A stretch of 33,418 nucleotides of DNA from positions 331,350-364,767 of the forward strand of contig KQ481950.1 of assembly GCA_001430745.1 (NCBI GenBank), read 5' to 3'. Below, in pieces: positions 1 to 9,701 of the stretch (the first letter of the stretch is position 1; the number at the start of each line of letters is the position of its first letter). Source of the stretch: Auxenochlorella pyrenoidosa (taxonomy: Eukaryota > Chlorophyta > Trebouxiophyceae > Chlorellales > Chlorellaceae). The notes beneath the pieces are model-generated. The model made no database searches. It was not told the DNA's origin and worked only from the letters and a program-made list of their open reading frames with translations. Made by a program: the position numbers and the translations under genes.

Positions 1-763
1 CAAGCAGTGGCTGCAGCACGGCTGGCGGGCGCATGCAGAGGGGCGGCCGTGCAGCGCTGCCGGCGGCCTAGCGCGCACGCTGCGCACCCCTTGGCTTGCT
101 GCCTTGCCTGCTCCCACCGCGATTCCTGGCCCCAAGGCATGCTTCTGGCCCAGCAACCTCGTGCCCCTCAACCCCTGAACACCCTTTTTTCCCTGCCCTG
201 CCCTGCCCCGGCCTGTGCAGCCTCCTACTGCGTATTCTTGAATAGCACACTGCTGTCGCCCACCGCCCACGATGGCACGGCGGAGGAGCTGGGCACAACC
301 CCCGGTGTGGCCACACGTGAGGGGCGGGCAGCCCGAGGGCTGGGCACTTGCCCGGGCACCGCGTGCGCCAGCTTGCTGCCTGCGGCTCATAGGAGGTAAC
401 GGCCTGCCCCCCAGCACCACCCTCCTCGGCTTCGGTGCCGCCCCAAAGCTCTGCAGCCGCCACCGAGCGCATAGCGCTTACCAACCTGCTTCTTGCCCCT
501 GCCCCGCCCTCTTTGCAGTGGATGCTTGCTGCTCGCTCTGCCAGGGCACCCCCGCCTGCACCCTGTTTGCATGGTGCCAGGCCGGCGCAGCCAGGTGCGC
601 CAACGCAGCCCTGCCGCTGGCTGCCACCGTTGCGATGCAGCCAGGCGTCGCTGCTTCCTTTGCTGCCGACGCCTGCCTATGTTGCCGTAGCTGCATGCAT
701 TTTTGCAATCTCTCTGCGGCAGGCTCGCTGATCCCAGCCCTCCCGCCTCCCGGCCCCACGCAG

Positions 764-1323
764 CTGCCAGAGCATCCCTGGCGCCGGCGCCGGCGGCACG
801 CCCGAAGACATTACGGCGCTGCTGGGCCCCGCTGGCAGCGCAGCTGCGGCGCTCCGCTCCTCCGACTGCCGCCTCTACTCAGTTGCCAACCCTGCGGCGG
901 AACCCGTGGCCAAAGCACACCCAGAGCTGCCCTGGAGCTCTGGCTACATGGCTGTGCCGACACGGCGACGACGGTAGCGCCCTGCAGATCGCCGCGAGTC
1001 CTTCCCACAGCAAGAGCGCCTGTCTCCTTCGTTGCTCGGGATGGCCTGCGCACTGCCTCTAAATCATTCTCAGAGCTTAGGCAGTACAATTGGGGGTGCG
1101 GAGCAAATCGTAGCCCCTGCAGCCAGCGAGGCAGCGACGGTGTGTGCTCAGGCTGCTCCAGGGGCGCCAGGCGCCTGCGCTGGGCGTGGCGCCTACCAGC
1201 ACTGCATCCAGCCCCCTGCAGGCGGGCACCTCTGCGCCGCTCGGCAGTCAGGCACGCCGCACCGTGCAGGTACTGCAGCTAAACCGAGGGGCCTGCCGGC
1301 GCTTCGGCTGTATGCGCATGTGA
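764..1323 (+). CDS. Putative terminal exons of an unrecognised gene (5' part not resolved)
   Basis: I do not recognise this gene. After a pyrimidine-rich acceptor ending at 763, the frame with codons at 765, 768 and so on reads a coding-like stretch: residues CQSIPGAGAGGTPEDITALL, later SVANPAAEPVAKAHPELPW, then YMAVPTRRRR and a TAG at 975-977. A possible GTAGCG donor overlaps that stop (exon end 973). Joining it to an acceptor at 1150-1151 keeps the frame and continues through QARRTVQVLQLNRG to a TGA at 1321-1323. So the gene ends either at 977 or at 1323. Upstream, 221-290 has a coding-like stretch (VFLNSTLLSPTAHDGTAEEL) that may be an earlier exon. Support is codon bias (G/C third positions) and splice phase only. 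Confidence 0.3.
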
Positions 1324-2171
1324 CCCCCCTCCAGGATGCCATCTGGGATCCCTGGGCATTGAGCTCTTGATGTGGGGTGTGGAGCAATGAGGAGCATCCG
1401 CAGGCCGGCAAGCAGCGGAGCCGGTGGGTGACATGCAGGACCGCCTGCCAGCAACTCACCTAGGTCTGGGCCACACAGCCAGCTGCCGGGCCGCGTGCGC
1501 TGGCGCCGATGCACAACCCAACCCGGTTCAGACCCTGTAGCACTTGGATCGTGTTTCTTAGGATTGGTTCTGCTCAGAAACCAACACATTTTCTTGCACA
1601 CCCAGAAAAGGACCCACCCATGGGTGGTGGGGCAGTGTGGGGTGTGTGGCGTGGTGCGGGCGGCGTCGCTGGTGCAGGAGCTGGCGAGGGCCCTTGCTAT
1701 CAAGCTGGCGAGCCTCGATCTTACGTCGAGGTGGAATTTGCCTGCGTGCAGCCAAATTGAGCCAACCGAAGCCGTCACGGGCAGCTGCTGCACCTGCTGC
1801 AGGTGCTAAGTGATGTGTGGCTGCCAGATGGGATACACCTGCGGCAGGACTGTCGGCCGGCGGTGGTTCCCTCGTCCTAGAGCCCTCGAACGCTTTCGCA
1901 ACTCGATCCACCTGCCAGGCAGCCCGTGTGCACCGCGGAGGAGAGCGCACGCGGAGGTGCTCATCCTCCACCACCTCGACAAACGCTCTTCAGACCCTCT
2001 CGCTGCATATATCCCGTCCCGAGTGCGTGTAGAAGCTGTTTCGCCAGCGCCCGTTGCTCAGCTCTCACGAGCCGCGTGTACTGGCTGATGGACCAGGCCG
2101 AAGCTTGCACGCGTTCAGCTCTGCGGGCTGACATTTGCATCTTGGTCTTGTGAACTTCTTGCAGGGTCGCC
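1324..2171. other. Spacer with weak coding-like fragment
   Basis: No convincing gene. Part of it (about 1540-1620) is relatively AT-rich and looks like UTR or intron. One short open stretch, 1761-1880 in the plus frame, reads QLLHLLQVLSDVWLPDGIHL and ends at a TAG. It looks protein-like but has no start codon and a stop just upstream, so it is at best an internal or relic exon. A TGCATATATCC element lies at 2004-2014. A pyrimidine-rich acceptor (TTCTTGCAG, ending 2164) sits immediately before the next gene's ATG and suggests an intron in its 5' UTR. Confidence 0.35.
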
Positions 2172-3043
2172 ATGTTGGCAGCGCAGCCTCGACCGCTGCC
2201 ATCGGCGAGGGCTGCGCCGCCACCGACCGTGCCCCCGCTCCTGGCTGCGGCCCCACTCCAGCCCACCTCTGACCTTGTGCAGCACAACGAGCACAGCACT
2301 GCCGACTGCCCGGGCAGCCCTTCCTGTTCAGGGATAGACGCCCTGCTCCTGGCGGCGCAGGCTTGCCGAGGCGGACCCGAAACGGACGAGGCAGCGGGGA
2401 GCGGCACTGCACGCGTGGCAGCTGGCGATGCCGCCGCTGCCACCCCCACAGCCCGCGACGAGCCGGCAGCCACCAGCCCTGGGGCCAGCCAGTACCAGCC
2501 GGCCTGGGCGGCAGAGTACGAGGCCGGCGCGGTGCGCTTGCGTGCTCTCCACCACATGCTCGAAATTCTGCTGCAGCCGCGAGCACGAGGGGATGCGCTG
2601 GCAAGCAGGTATGCATGCTGGCGTCACGGGAGCGTCGGCATAGGGTGCTGGCTGCTCTGCAGCAGCGGTGACGCATGCGCGGGCAGCCTGCAGGCCAACA
2701 CCTGGTGGGCCGCTGCGGCTTTGCCCAGCACGGGCGGGCACACCCGTCGGACGGTACCGCCCCAAAAACACCCGCATCTGCCCACCGCTGCCCGCCCCCG
2801 CCCCCGCACCCCCGCAGTTGCCTCCAGAGCCCGCAGCGGAGCGCAGCCTCGCACCTCAGCAGCAGCACCGTGCACCTTGGCAGCGCCCTGCAGCCGGGCT
2901 ACGGCGACCCGCGCACGCCCTGCAGCCCAGAGGCGGAGCGGCGCGCGGTGATCACCGGACGTGCAGCGTCTGTGCTCGCCACGCTGCCGCCCAGGGACGC
3001 CGCCGAGCTGCTGGCTGCCAAGGCCTTCCTGGCCAGCTTCTGA
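2172..3043 (+). CDS. Hypothetical protein, two exons, 220 aa
   Basis: Family not recognised. The model joins 2172-2608 and 2818-3043 (663 nt, 220 aa). The donor is AG|GTATGC in phase 2 and the acceptor CCCCCGCAG is compatible, so the frame stays open across the join. Start: the first ATG after a likely 5' UTR acceptor ending at 2164. The N-terminal ~145 residues are Ala/Pro-rich and probably disordered, then a short helical stretch LRALHHMLEILLQ. The C-terminal exon ends in an amphipathic, Ala/Leu-rich segment with ASVLATLPPRDAAELLAAKA and a terminal LASF. No signal peptide or membrane span is visible. It has the Ala/Pro-rich style of the two downstream paralogues, but I could not align it convincingly to them. 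A TGTAA at 3902-3906 is a possible, distant polyadenylation signal. Confidence 0.5.
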
Positions 3044-4394
3044 GCACTTCCTGGCCGCACCCCGACATTGCGGGTGCTGACAGCAATGCCTGCCTCGCCA
3101 ACTGGCAGGCTCCCCTCGCCTGCGCCCCGCCACGCAAGTGCCCACTCCGGAGGGGATCCCCAGCCCAGATGTGGCTCCCCAGCTCTGACGCACCTTGTGT
3201 ACTTTTCTGCCGAAAACGCATGCATGGGCCCACCGGCCGCGCCTATTGACGCACCCGTGTGCCTAATCTCTGCCTGGCTGCAAGACAGCGTGTCTGGAAA
3301 CCCCGATCCCGCGCCGCTCCCCTGTCCCCTGCCCCGCCTGGCCGGCCCTCGAATCCTCCCTGCCACCCAGCATCCTACCTGCCTCTGGACATCCTTCCAC
3401 CATTTACCAACTGATCCCACTCCCAGTAGCCATTGTCTGTACCCTTTCTCGCCATGCCAGGCAGCCCTGGCACTGAAAAGTAGCAAGTGCCCTTTGCCTC
3501 TCTCAGCCCGCCAGCAATGCACCTGCCCTGCAGCGCTGGCTTCAGTCAGCATTGCGTGCCGCTCTGCCCTCCCCCAGCGAATTGCGTTCAGTCCGGGTCG
3601 TGCCTGACTGACTCAACATGTATGCGCGTGTCCACAATTTTGTGCCCTGCCGCCATTCTGTGCACTGCCAGACCCTGCACACGATTCTGTTGTGCCCGCC
3701 TGCCCATACGGCGCTCCTGCTGCCGCAGCTGGCCAAGCCCTCTGAAGGACCCAGCATATGCTGGGTAATGCATGACCTGTATCGCACCCCTGCCTACCCC
3801 GCTGTGGCTGCAAGCTGGCTTGGCTGTAGTGTCTCTGCCCCCTTGTCAGTCTGTTTCCTGTGCTGCGGCCGTGCCGCGTTTTCGCCTGCAGTAATGCGCG
3901 ATGTAATTGCATGCAGGCCCAGGGCAGCCCTTCCGAGCAACGCAGACAGCTGAGGTGGGACACTGAACACCAGGCTTTACCCAGCAACGCCTCCTGGGTC
4001 CAGCAAGCCTATGACCAGCGCAGCAGAGATGCCCAGCCTGCAGGCTAGTCGGCTCACGCTCACGCGGGCTGCTGCAAGGTGGGCTTAGCGCAGTGCGAAC
4101 CAAGATGCTGCCACGAGCACCGTCTGCTTGCCACTGCGGCATCGGCGTGATTGCCCCTGCCTGAGCATCTAACAAAGAGTCACAAAGCTGTGCATGCCTT
4201 GATTGTTAACTGCAAACACAAGCCAGCATGGGTGAATGGAGAAAGGGAGCCAAGGACGACAGCTGGACGGAGGGGTAAAGTGGCAGGTCACGCACCCGTG
4301 TGCATATTACACAACCCACTCCACCGGAGCGTGTCAATACGTTTTTGCTGCTTCTCTAACAGTAAGTCAAGCCGCTACCCGAAGCAGCAAAGCC
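3044..4394. other. Intergenic spacer, mostly 3' UTR-like
   Basis: Lower GC than the flanking exons, rich in short pyrimidine runs, with stops in all frames at short intervals. A TGTAA at 3902-3906 could polyadenylate the upstream gene. Nothing else with gene-like codon bias was seen. Confidence 0.5.
3902..3906 (+). terminator. Possible TGTAA polyadenylation signal
   Basis: TGTAA is the usual chlorophyte polyadenylation signal. This copy lies about 860 nt after the stop at 3043, which would imply a long 3' UTR. Confidence 0.3.
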
Positions 4395-5798
4395 ATGCCG
4401 GCAGGTGTGACCGCCGCCGTCTCAGTTGGCGCTTGCCGCACCCAGACGGGAGGCCGGCAATCGCATGAATACAAGGACGTTGAGGAGAGGCCAACGGGTG
4501 CCGAGGAGCTTGTCAGACTTGCTAGCTGGCTGCTTTCAGGTGAGGCGTGCTTGCAAGGCCTGTGCCGCATTTAAAAAGTCGTATTAGAGCGTTCGGGAGC
4601 CGTTAAGCCGCTTGGATCATCGCCACCGGGCGAGCGGCCCCCGGCTCCAGGACCTGAGCAGCCTTACACCCGCCATCACCACCCCTGCCTCAACACCCCT
4701 CCTTTTCTGCTTGCTGAATCACGCAGGTGCAAGCTTTAGTCCACAGAGCTCGCTGTTTTCAACGACATGCAATGGAGTTCTCACTGCAGAGTCAGTGCGG
4801 GCGCAACCCACAGCTGTGCGGGCGCAACCCACACCTGCAGGGCTGCAGCCGGCGATGGCGGCACGAGGTGCGGCGGCACCGCCGCCGCTCCGCTGCCAGG
4901 GCGCTGGTGTGCCTGCGTCGAGGGCGCCCGCATCGCAGGCCTCTCGCATCATCCTGCCGCGCTCGCCAGCGACGTGCTCCCCTTTCCAAGGGCGGCGTGC
5001 CAAGGCCTGTTCGGCATCAGCTGCATCTGCCGGCACAGGAGCCCTGCCAGTGGCGGCCACCCGCCAGCAGCTGGCAGCACCTAACTTGCTGCCCTCCAGC
5101 GCCTGCCAGCTGGCGTCAGTCCCAAGCAAGGCCTCAGACCGCGATGCCTGCTCCTGGCTGGCGGGTTGGGCGGCCGTGGCAGCTCGCAAAGATGCCATAC
5201 CTGAAGCAGTGCTGCAGCAGCTCGACCGGCTAGCCTATGGCGGCAGGCCGGCACCCACTGCGGCACGAGCATCACACAGCAGCCTGCCCATGCCCGCCAC
5301 CGCCGCGCAGCCGCCGCCACGCAGCCGCAGCACTCCGCCCTGCCCAGTTGTGGATGGGCGCAAGCGTAAGGCACTGGACCCCAGGGCGGCAGCATTGGAA
5401 GCTGGCCCAGCTGCAAAGCTTGCCCGCGGTACGGCCCGTGCCGTGGAGATAGCTGCATCCGCCAGGTGAGCAGCCGGCTTTGAAGGCCCCGCCTGCAGCG
5501 CATCCTGCCAGTGGCCTGTCCGCAAAACCAAGGGCTGCACAGCCGGCTTCGAGGGCAGTGACGCCAGGGTGTGTGCCCCTCTCTGCCGTGGGGTGAATGC
5601 AGATGGGCACGCTGGGTCCTCCTCACAATGCCACGCCACTCAGCCATCCCTGTCCCCTGTCCTCTCCCGTCCGGACTCTGCAGTGCCAGCAGCATGGTGC
5701 CGCCACCCGCACAGCAGGCGACTCTCCATCTGTGGCGCGATGCTGTGGCACGGCTGCAGCCGGACCTCGTGTCCATGCTGGCGCTGCTGAGCCGCTGA
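4395..5798 (+). CDS. Unrecognised paralogue family, copy A (three exons, ~311 aa)
   Basis: Model: 4395-4539, 4790-5465, 5684-5798 (936 nt, 311 aa). Donors are TCAG|GTGAGG (phase 1) and CAG|GTGAGC (phase 2); all joins stay in frame. Exon 1 is exactly 145 nt, as in copy B (7604-8883). Motifs shared with B, in order: an A-x-EL-x-x-LA-x-WL end to exon 1; LPRSPATCSPFQ (B: LPRTPTAYSPFQ) near the start of exon 2; SDRDACSWLAGWAAVAA (B: SGSDACSWLTGWAALAA) in the middle; a basic RKRKA patch that could be a nuclear localisation signal, followed by AAKLA; and a C-terminal LALLSR. No signal peptide, membrane span or known catalytic motif is visible. Exon 2 could instead start at 4727, also in phase, giving 332 aa. 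Function unknown; probably a low-complexity, possibly nuclear protein. Confidence 0.6.
4796..4837 (+). repeat. 21-bp tandem duplication within copy A exon 2
   Basis: Two adjacent near-identical 21-nt units (4796-4816 and 4817-4837) encode RAQPTAV then RAQPTPA. The period is a multiple of three, so the reading frame is preserved. Copy B lacks this repeat. Confidence 0.7.
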
Positions 5799-7603
5799 GC
5801 TGGCAGCCATTCGCGGGCAGATTATCGGTGCAGCTGCCTTCCCAGCGGAGGCCTGCCATCTCGCCCTCTTAGCCTCGTGCGGAGCGCTGCTGTCCCGGCC
5901 TACAAACGCCTGGTGTTCCAGTTGGCACTGTTCCTCTTGGCTGCACACTTGCCAACTGGGCAGCGCATGGTCGGGGCTAGCTAGCCCATCCTCTGGGCTG
6001 CATGCAGCTGTTGCATACTGTCGTGCACAGAAAACCCAGCTCTCATGCAGGGCCCGTCGGTGTTTTGCGACGGTGAGCGATCCTGCCAGCACACTCTTTC
6101 ATTCTGCGTGTCTGACCAATCGCCCTGCCAATCCCGGATTATCCGCCATGGGCCGCCCATCCACCTGCACCTTAACTGCACCTTCGTCTGCATTTCCCCA
6201 ACCTTCACTTCAAATCCACACTTGAGCTCATCTTTGAGCCTGGCCCGTGCAATTCAAGTTCACTGCATGCATGCTTCACTCATCCCATTATCATCCAATC
6301 CAAAACCCTTCATCGCTGTATTTTGCACGTACCCTCCACTCGGCACAGGGCATGTCTGATCCAATTCTGCTTCTCTGTCCCGGACGGGCCATGAAGCACT
6401 CATGTTGCCTTTCGCCGTGCTTCCGTTGACGCTCCTGGATACCTGTTCCCCCGAGTTTTCCATTTCCATCTTACAAGCGCACCCTCCCTCCCTGCCTATC
6501 ACACATGATCCGCTGCTGCATCTGCTACTGAGGTGTTTCCCATCCCGAAGATGTACACGTTACTGCCCTCTGGCAGTAACATGTACCACGGCCTTTTCCT
6601 GCCCTGTGTCATTCCAGGCCGTTGCACTCACGTTGCGCACTGAGTTCCAGCAGGAATATATGCTCCCTGTGTGCAGTTGCAGCCTTTCTGCAGCCCGCCA
6701 TGCCCACAAGCCATGCTGCATCCAACACCCGGCGCTTGCCTGCCACAGTTGTGCACAAAGCGCGTGATATCTGGTAATGCGAGCAGAATTCAGCCGCACC
6801 ACATCAGCCTATCTGTGATTCATTGCAAGTTCGTGCACAGCTTGCAGGGGCGTGGGGCAAAAGTGGCCAAACTGCACCCTCCGGGTCAGCAGGCCGTACA
6901 CACTCCCTGACCAACTGACAAGAGGGGTGGGCCAGCATGTGCCAGACCAGACATGCAGCCAGCCTGTGCGTGGACGGGGCAGCAACAGGGTGCAATGCAG
7001 GAAGAGGTCAATTTGTGACGCTGCGCTGTGCACCATGTTGAATGCATGAGCTTGCGGATGGTCTGGCAAAGGAGCACCCAGCAGTCACATGCACACCGGG
7101 CAGGCACCTGATCAGCCCTCGTGAGTCCGCTCCCCAATGCCCTGCACCCTGCAGACATCATTATTCGTCTTGTCACGACTGGTTAAACCGTATGCAAGCC
7201 TGCATATATCCTCGAACTCTTACATTCTTCTGTTCTTTTGCACCGCTGCTGGATATCCAGCGGATCGATCCAGTCGGGGCAGGCAGGATCCCACGAAGAG
7301 TCACAGAGTCAGTCACTTTTGCTCAGACGACACCATTGTTAAAACAGAAGCCACCGAACCGTGCATACAACCTTCGTGGCCATGCACCAGGCTGATGAAC
7401 CGGCCAAAGACAGACTGTGCCCACAGGGCAGTGGTCCCGGACAGCATGAAAAGCCTCTTTCAGCAGGCAACACCACAGCTAAAAGGCACATTCGCTCCGA
7501 CCCCCCAGGTTTCGTTGAACTGTTTTCCCTCTCTACAATACAAATAGTCCTTCTACGCTTTCTTGAAACCGGCGTCGTCCAACTTTGCAAACAACAACCA
7601 GGC
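5799..7603. other. Long intergenic spacer (1.8 kb)
   Basis: Clearly lower in GC than the surrounding exons, with pyrimidine-rich patches and no ORF with gene-like codon bias. It should hold the 3' UTR of copy A and the promoter of copy B. A CTGCATATATCC element lies at 7200-7211. I saw no TGTAA after the copy A stop codon. Confidence 0.5.
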
Positions 7604-8883
7604 ATGTGTCGAGGCGTGCACCTTCGCGCCCCTCCTGGAGCGCCACCTGTCCTACGGCATCCGGATGCTTGCCAGGACTATGACGCCATCTGCAGCGGCC
7701 CAGGCAGCGCGAAGGAGCTTGCCAGCCTTGCTGGCTGGCTGCCCGCGGGTGAGCCTTGCGATCCTGCCGTCGTTATATCGTGCTTTCTTCTTTCTTCCTT
7801 TTCCGATCGCTATACCTGCCGGGGACAGAGTGTGTTTACAAGCTTGCCCACAGAGTTGTCACCTGGTCCAAACCCACCTCGACTATAACTGCAGAGCTTT
7901 CCTTCCCGTTCGCAGATGCGCCAGACCCGGCTTATCATCCGCTGGGCGCAATGCAGGCCGAAGCAGCAGCACCGCCGCTGCCGCAAGTGCCGTTCCCGCC
8001 TGCGCCGCAAGGCTGTCAGCCGGGCTCTCCTCTCCCCAGCATCACCCTGCCGCGCACGCCGACAGCCTATTCCCCCTTCCAAGCCCAGCGTGACCAGGCC
8101 TTGGCAGCTCTGAAACTGGCAGCGCCTGCGGCAGCACAGGCTTGCTCTCCGCCAGCAGTGGCCCACGTGGCGTCATCCATAGCCAGTGGAGAGTCTGGCT
8201 CCGATGCCTGCTCCTGGCTGACTGGCTGGGCAGCTCTGGCCGCGGGTGATGTCGTGCCCAGTGCAGGCCCACGGGCGCCAGCATGGAAGATCCGCAGCAG
8301 CAGCCCAGCCTGCACTCAGAGCGTTGCAGGAGTGCGCAGCCCGGCTTTGGCCAGCAATCCTGCTCCGCCAGTGTGCTGCACTGCTCGCCAGCCCTACGCT
8401 CACAGGCGCAAGCGCAAGGCTCAGACAGACCCAGCAGCGTGTGGCGAGCGGCCCGCCTGGGCTGCTAAGCTGGCTGGTGCACTGGCGGCAGCCGCTGTGG
8501 CCGCGCGGTGAGCTTGGCCTCCCTATTTTCAATGCCTGCTCGTGGCTAGGGCCATGCTTCAGGCAGTACAGTACGCCTTGGTTGTATGCTGGCAGCGCGC
8601 GCAACACCACGGACACACAGCTGCTGCAGCCTCTAGGACCCTTGTGTCGTTTAAACCAGCTGTGACCCCGCAACCCCAATTCCTCGACCCCCGCCAGTTC
8701 GTGCACTGCTCTGCCACTTCGAGCCCTGGCCCTCAAGCCCTTGCGTCCCCGTGCCCTTGCAGTGAGAGGCTCAACATCGCAAAGCCCCACGTCGGGCAGG
8801 CTGGTCCCCGCCGCCAGCGCCGGCGCACCGACGCGCAAGTCCGGTCTGATCTGGCTGCTGTGCTGGCCCTGCTGTCCTGCTGA
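7604..8883 (+). CDS. Unrecognised paralogue family, copy B (three exons, 285 aa)
   Basis: Model: 7604-7748, 7916-8507, 8763-8883 (858 nt, 285 aa). Exon 1 is 145 nt and encodes 48 residues plus one base, the same as copy A. Donors are CGCG|GTGAGC (phase 1) and GCGCG|GTGAGC (phase 2); acceptors are TTCGCAG and CCCTTGCAG. Shared landmarks: SAKELASLAGWL closing exon 1; LPRTPTAYSPFQAQRDQALA and the DACSWLTGWAALAA core in exon 2; a basic RRKRKAQ patch (possible nuclear localisation signal) followed by WAAKLAGAL; and the C-terminal LAAVLALLSC in exon 3. Sequence just after the stop (TGAGCTGGCA) also resembles copy A, as expected from duplication of the whole gene. No known domain, signal peptide or membrane span is visible. 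Function unknown. Confidence 0.63.
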
Positions 8884-9701
8884 GCTGGCAAACTGCCACC
8901 TCGCGGCATCGGCGCAGCGCTGTTGTGCCCGACACCTGCTGAGATTTGACTGCGCCTGGCAGTGCATTGTAGCACACTTGTTCAAAACATAGTTCTTTGC
9001 AGATCTGGAATTCCTAGGTTGGAACCCTGGGTTGTCATGATTGCGAATCCATATGTCTGGTGCGCAGGTACCTCTTCCCGCATTCACCTGGTGCGCCCCT
9101 CCCCTAAGCTGCTTTCATATGTCCGCCATTGCATCCCATTTTTCCATTAACTGCACACACTTCTCACCTTTTCTTGCGTCCCCCTGGAACCTCAAGCCTC
9201 TGCCCAAACGCCTCTGGCAGGCTGCCATGTGAACTGTATTCATCCACTGCCCCCTGTTTCCGCCCGACTCCTCTTCATCTGCTGCCCTGCACCCAACGCA
9301 CACCTCTGCTTGCCTCATGAGCACCTGCAGCACCCAAGTGTTCCCCTCTAAGCTGTTGGAGCCCCAACATCTGCGCTGTAGCAAACACTGCCCACGGTAT
9401 CCTATTGAAGCACGCCACATGTCCTTGCCAGCGTCTCTTGACTGCCCCTGCTCCTGGCCTCGCTGGCACAATGAGCCCAGGACCCTAAACAATCGGCCCA
9501 GCGACATGTTTGGGAATGCATGTAAGCATCACTCTGCACCAGGTGCATGCAAAATGGGCAGCCGTGGGCAGCGAGTTGGTCCCGGGACGAGGGCACTCAA
9601 CAGCTGCAGGCAAGGGGCTCGGCAGCCCAGCCGTGGATGCGCGCTTTTTGTGGGCGACATTCTGCCAAATGGAGCTCGGGGCTGGGGCCAGAGGCGCAGT
9701 G
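8884..9701. other. Spacer between convergent genes (3' UTRs)
   Basis: Non-coding sequence between the stop of copy B and the stop of the leftward scramblase gene. It contains a TGTAA at 9521-9525 in the right orientation to polyadenylate copy B. No other gene-like signal seen. Confidence 0.55.
9521..9525 (+). terminator. Possible TGTAA polyadenylation signal for copy B
   Basis: TGTAA lies about 640 nt after the copy B stop, before the end of the convergent scramblase CDS. The position fits a 3' end, but the UTR would be long. Confidence 0.4.

Noticed and set aside
272..1282. 336-codon plus-strand open frame at the left edge
   Set aside because: The frame is Cys/Arg-rich with poor codon bias. 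The coding-like stretches in this region lie in other frames.
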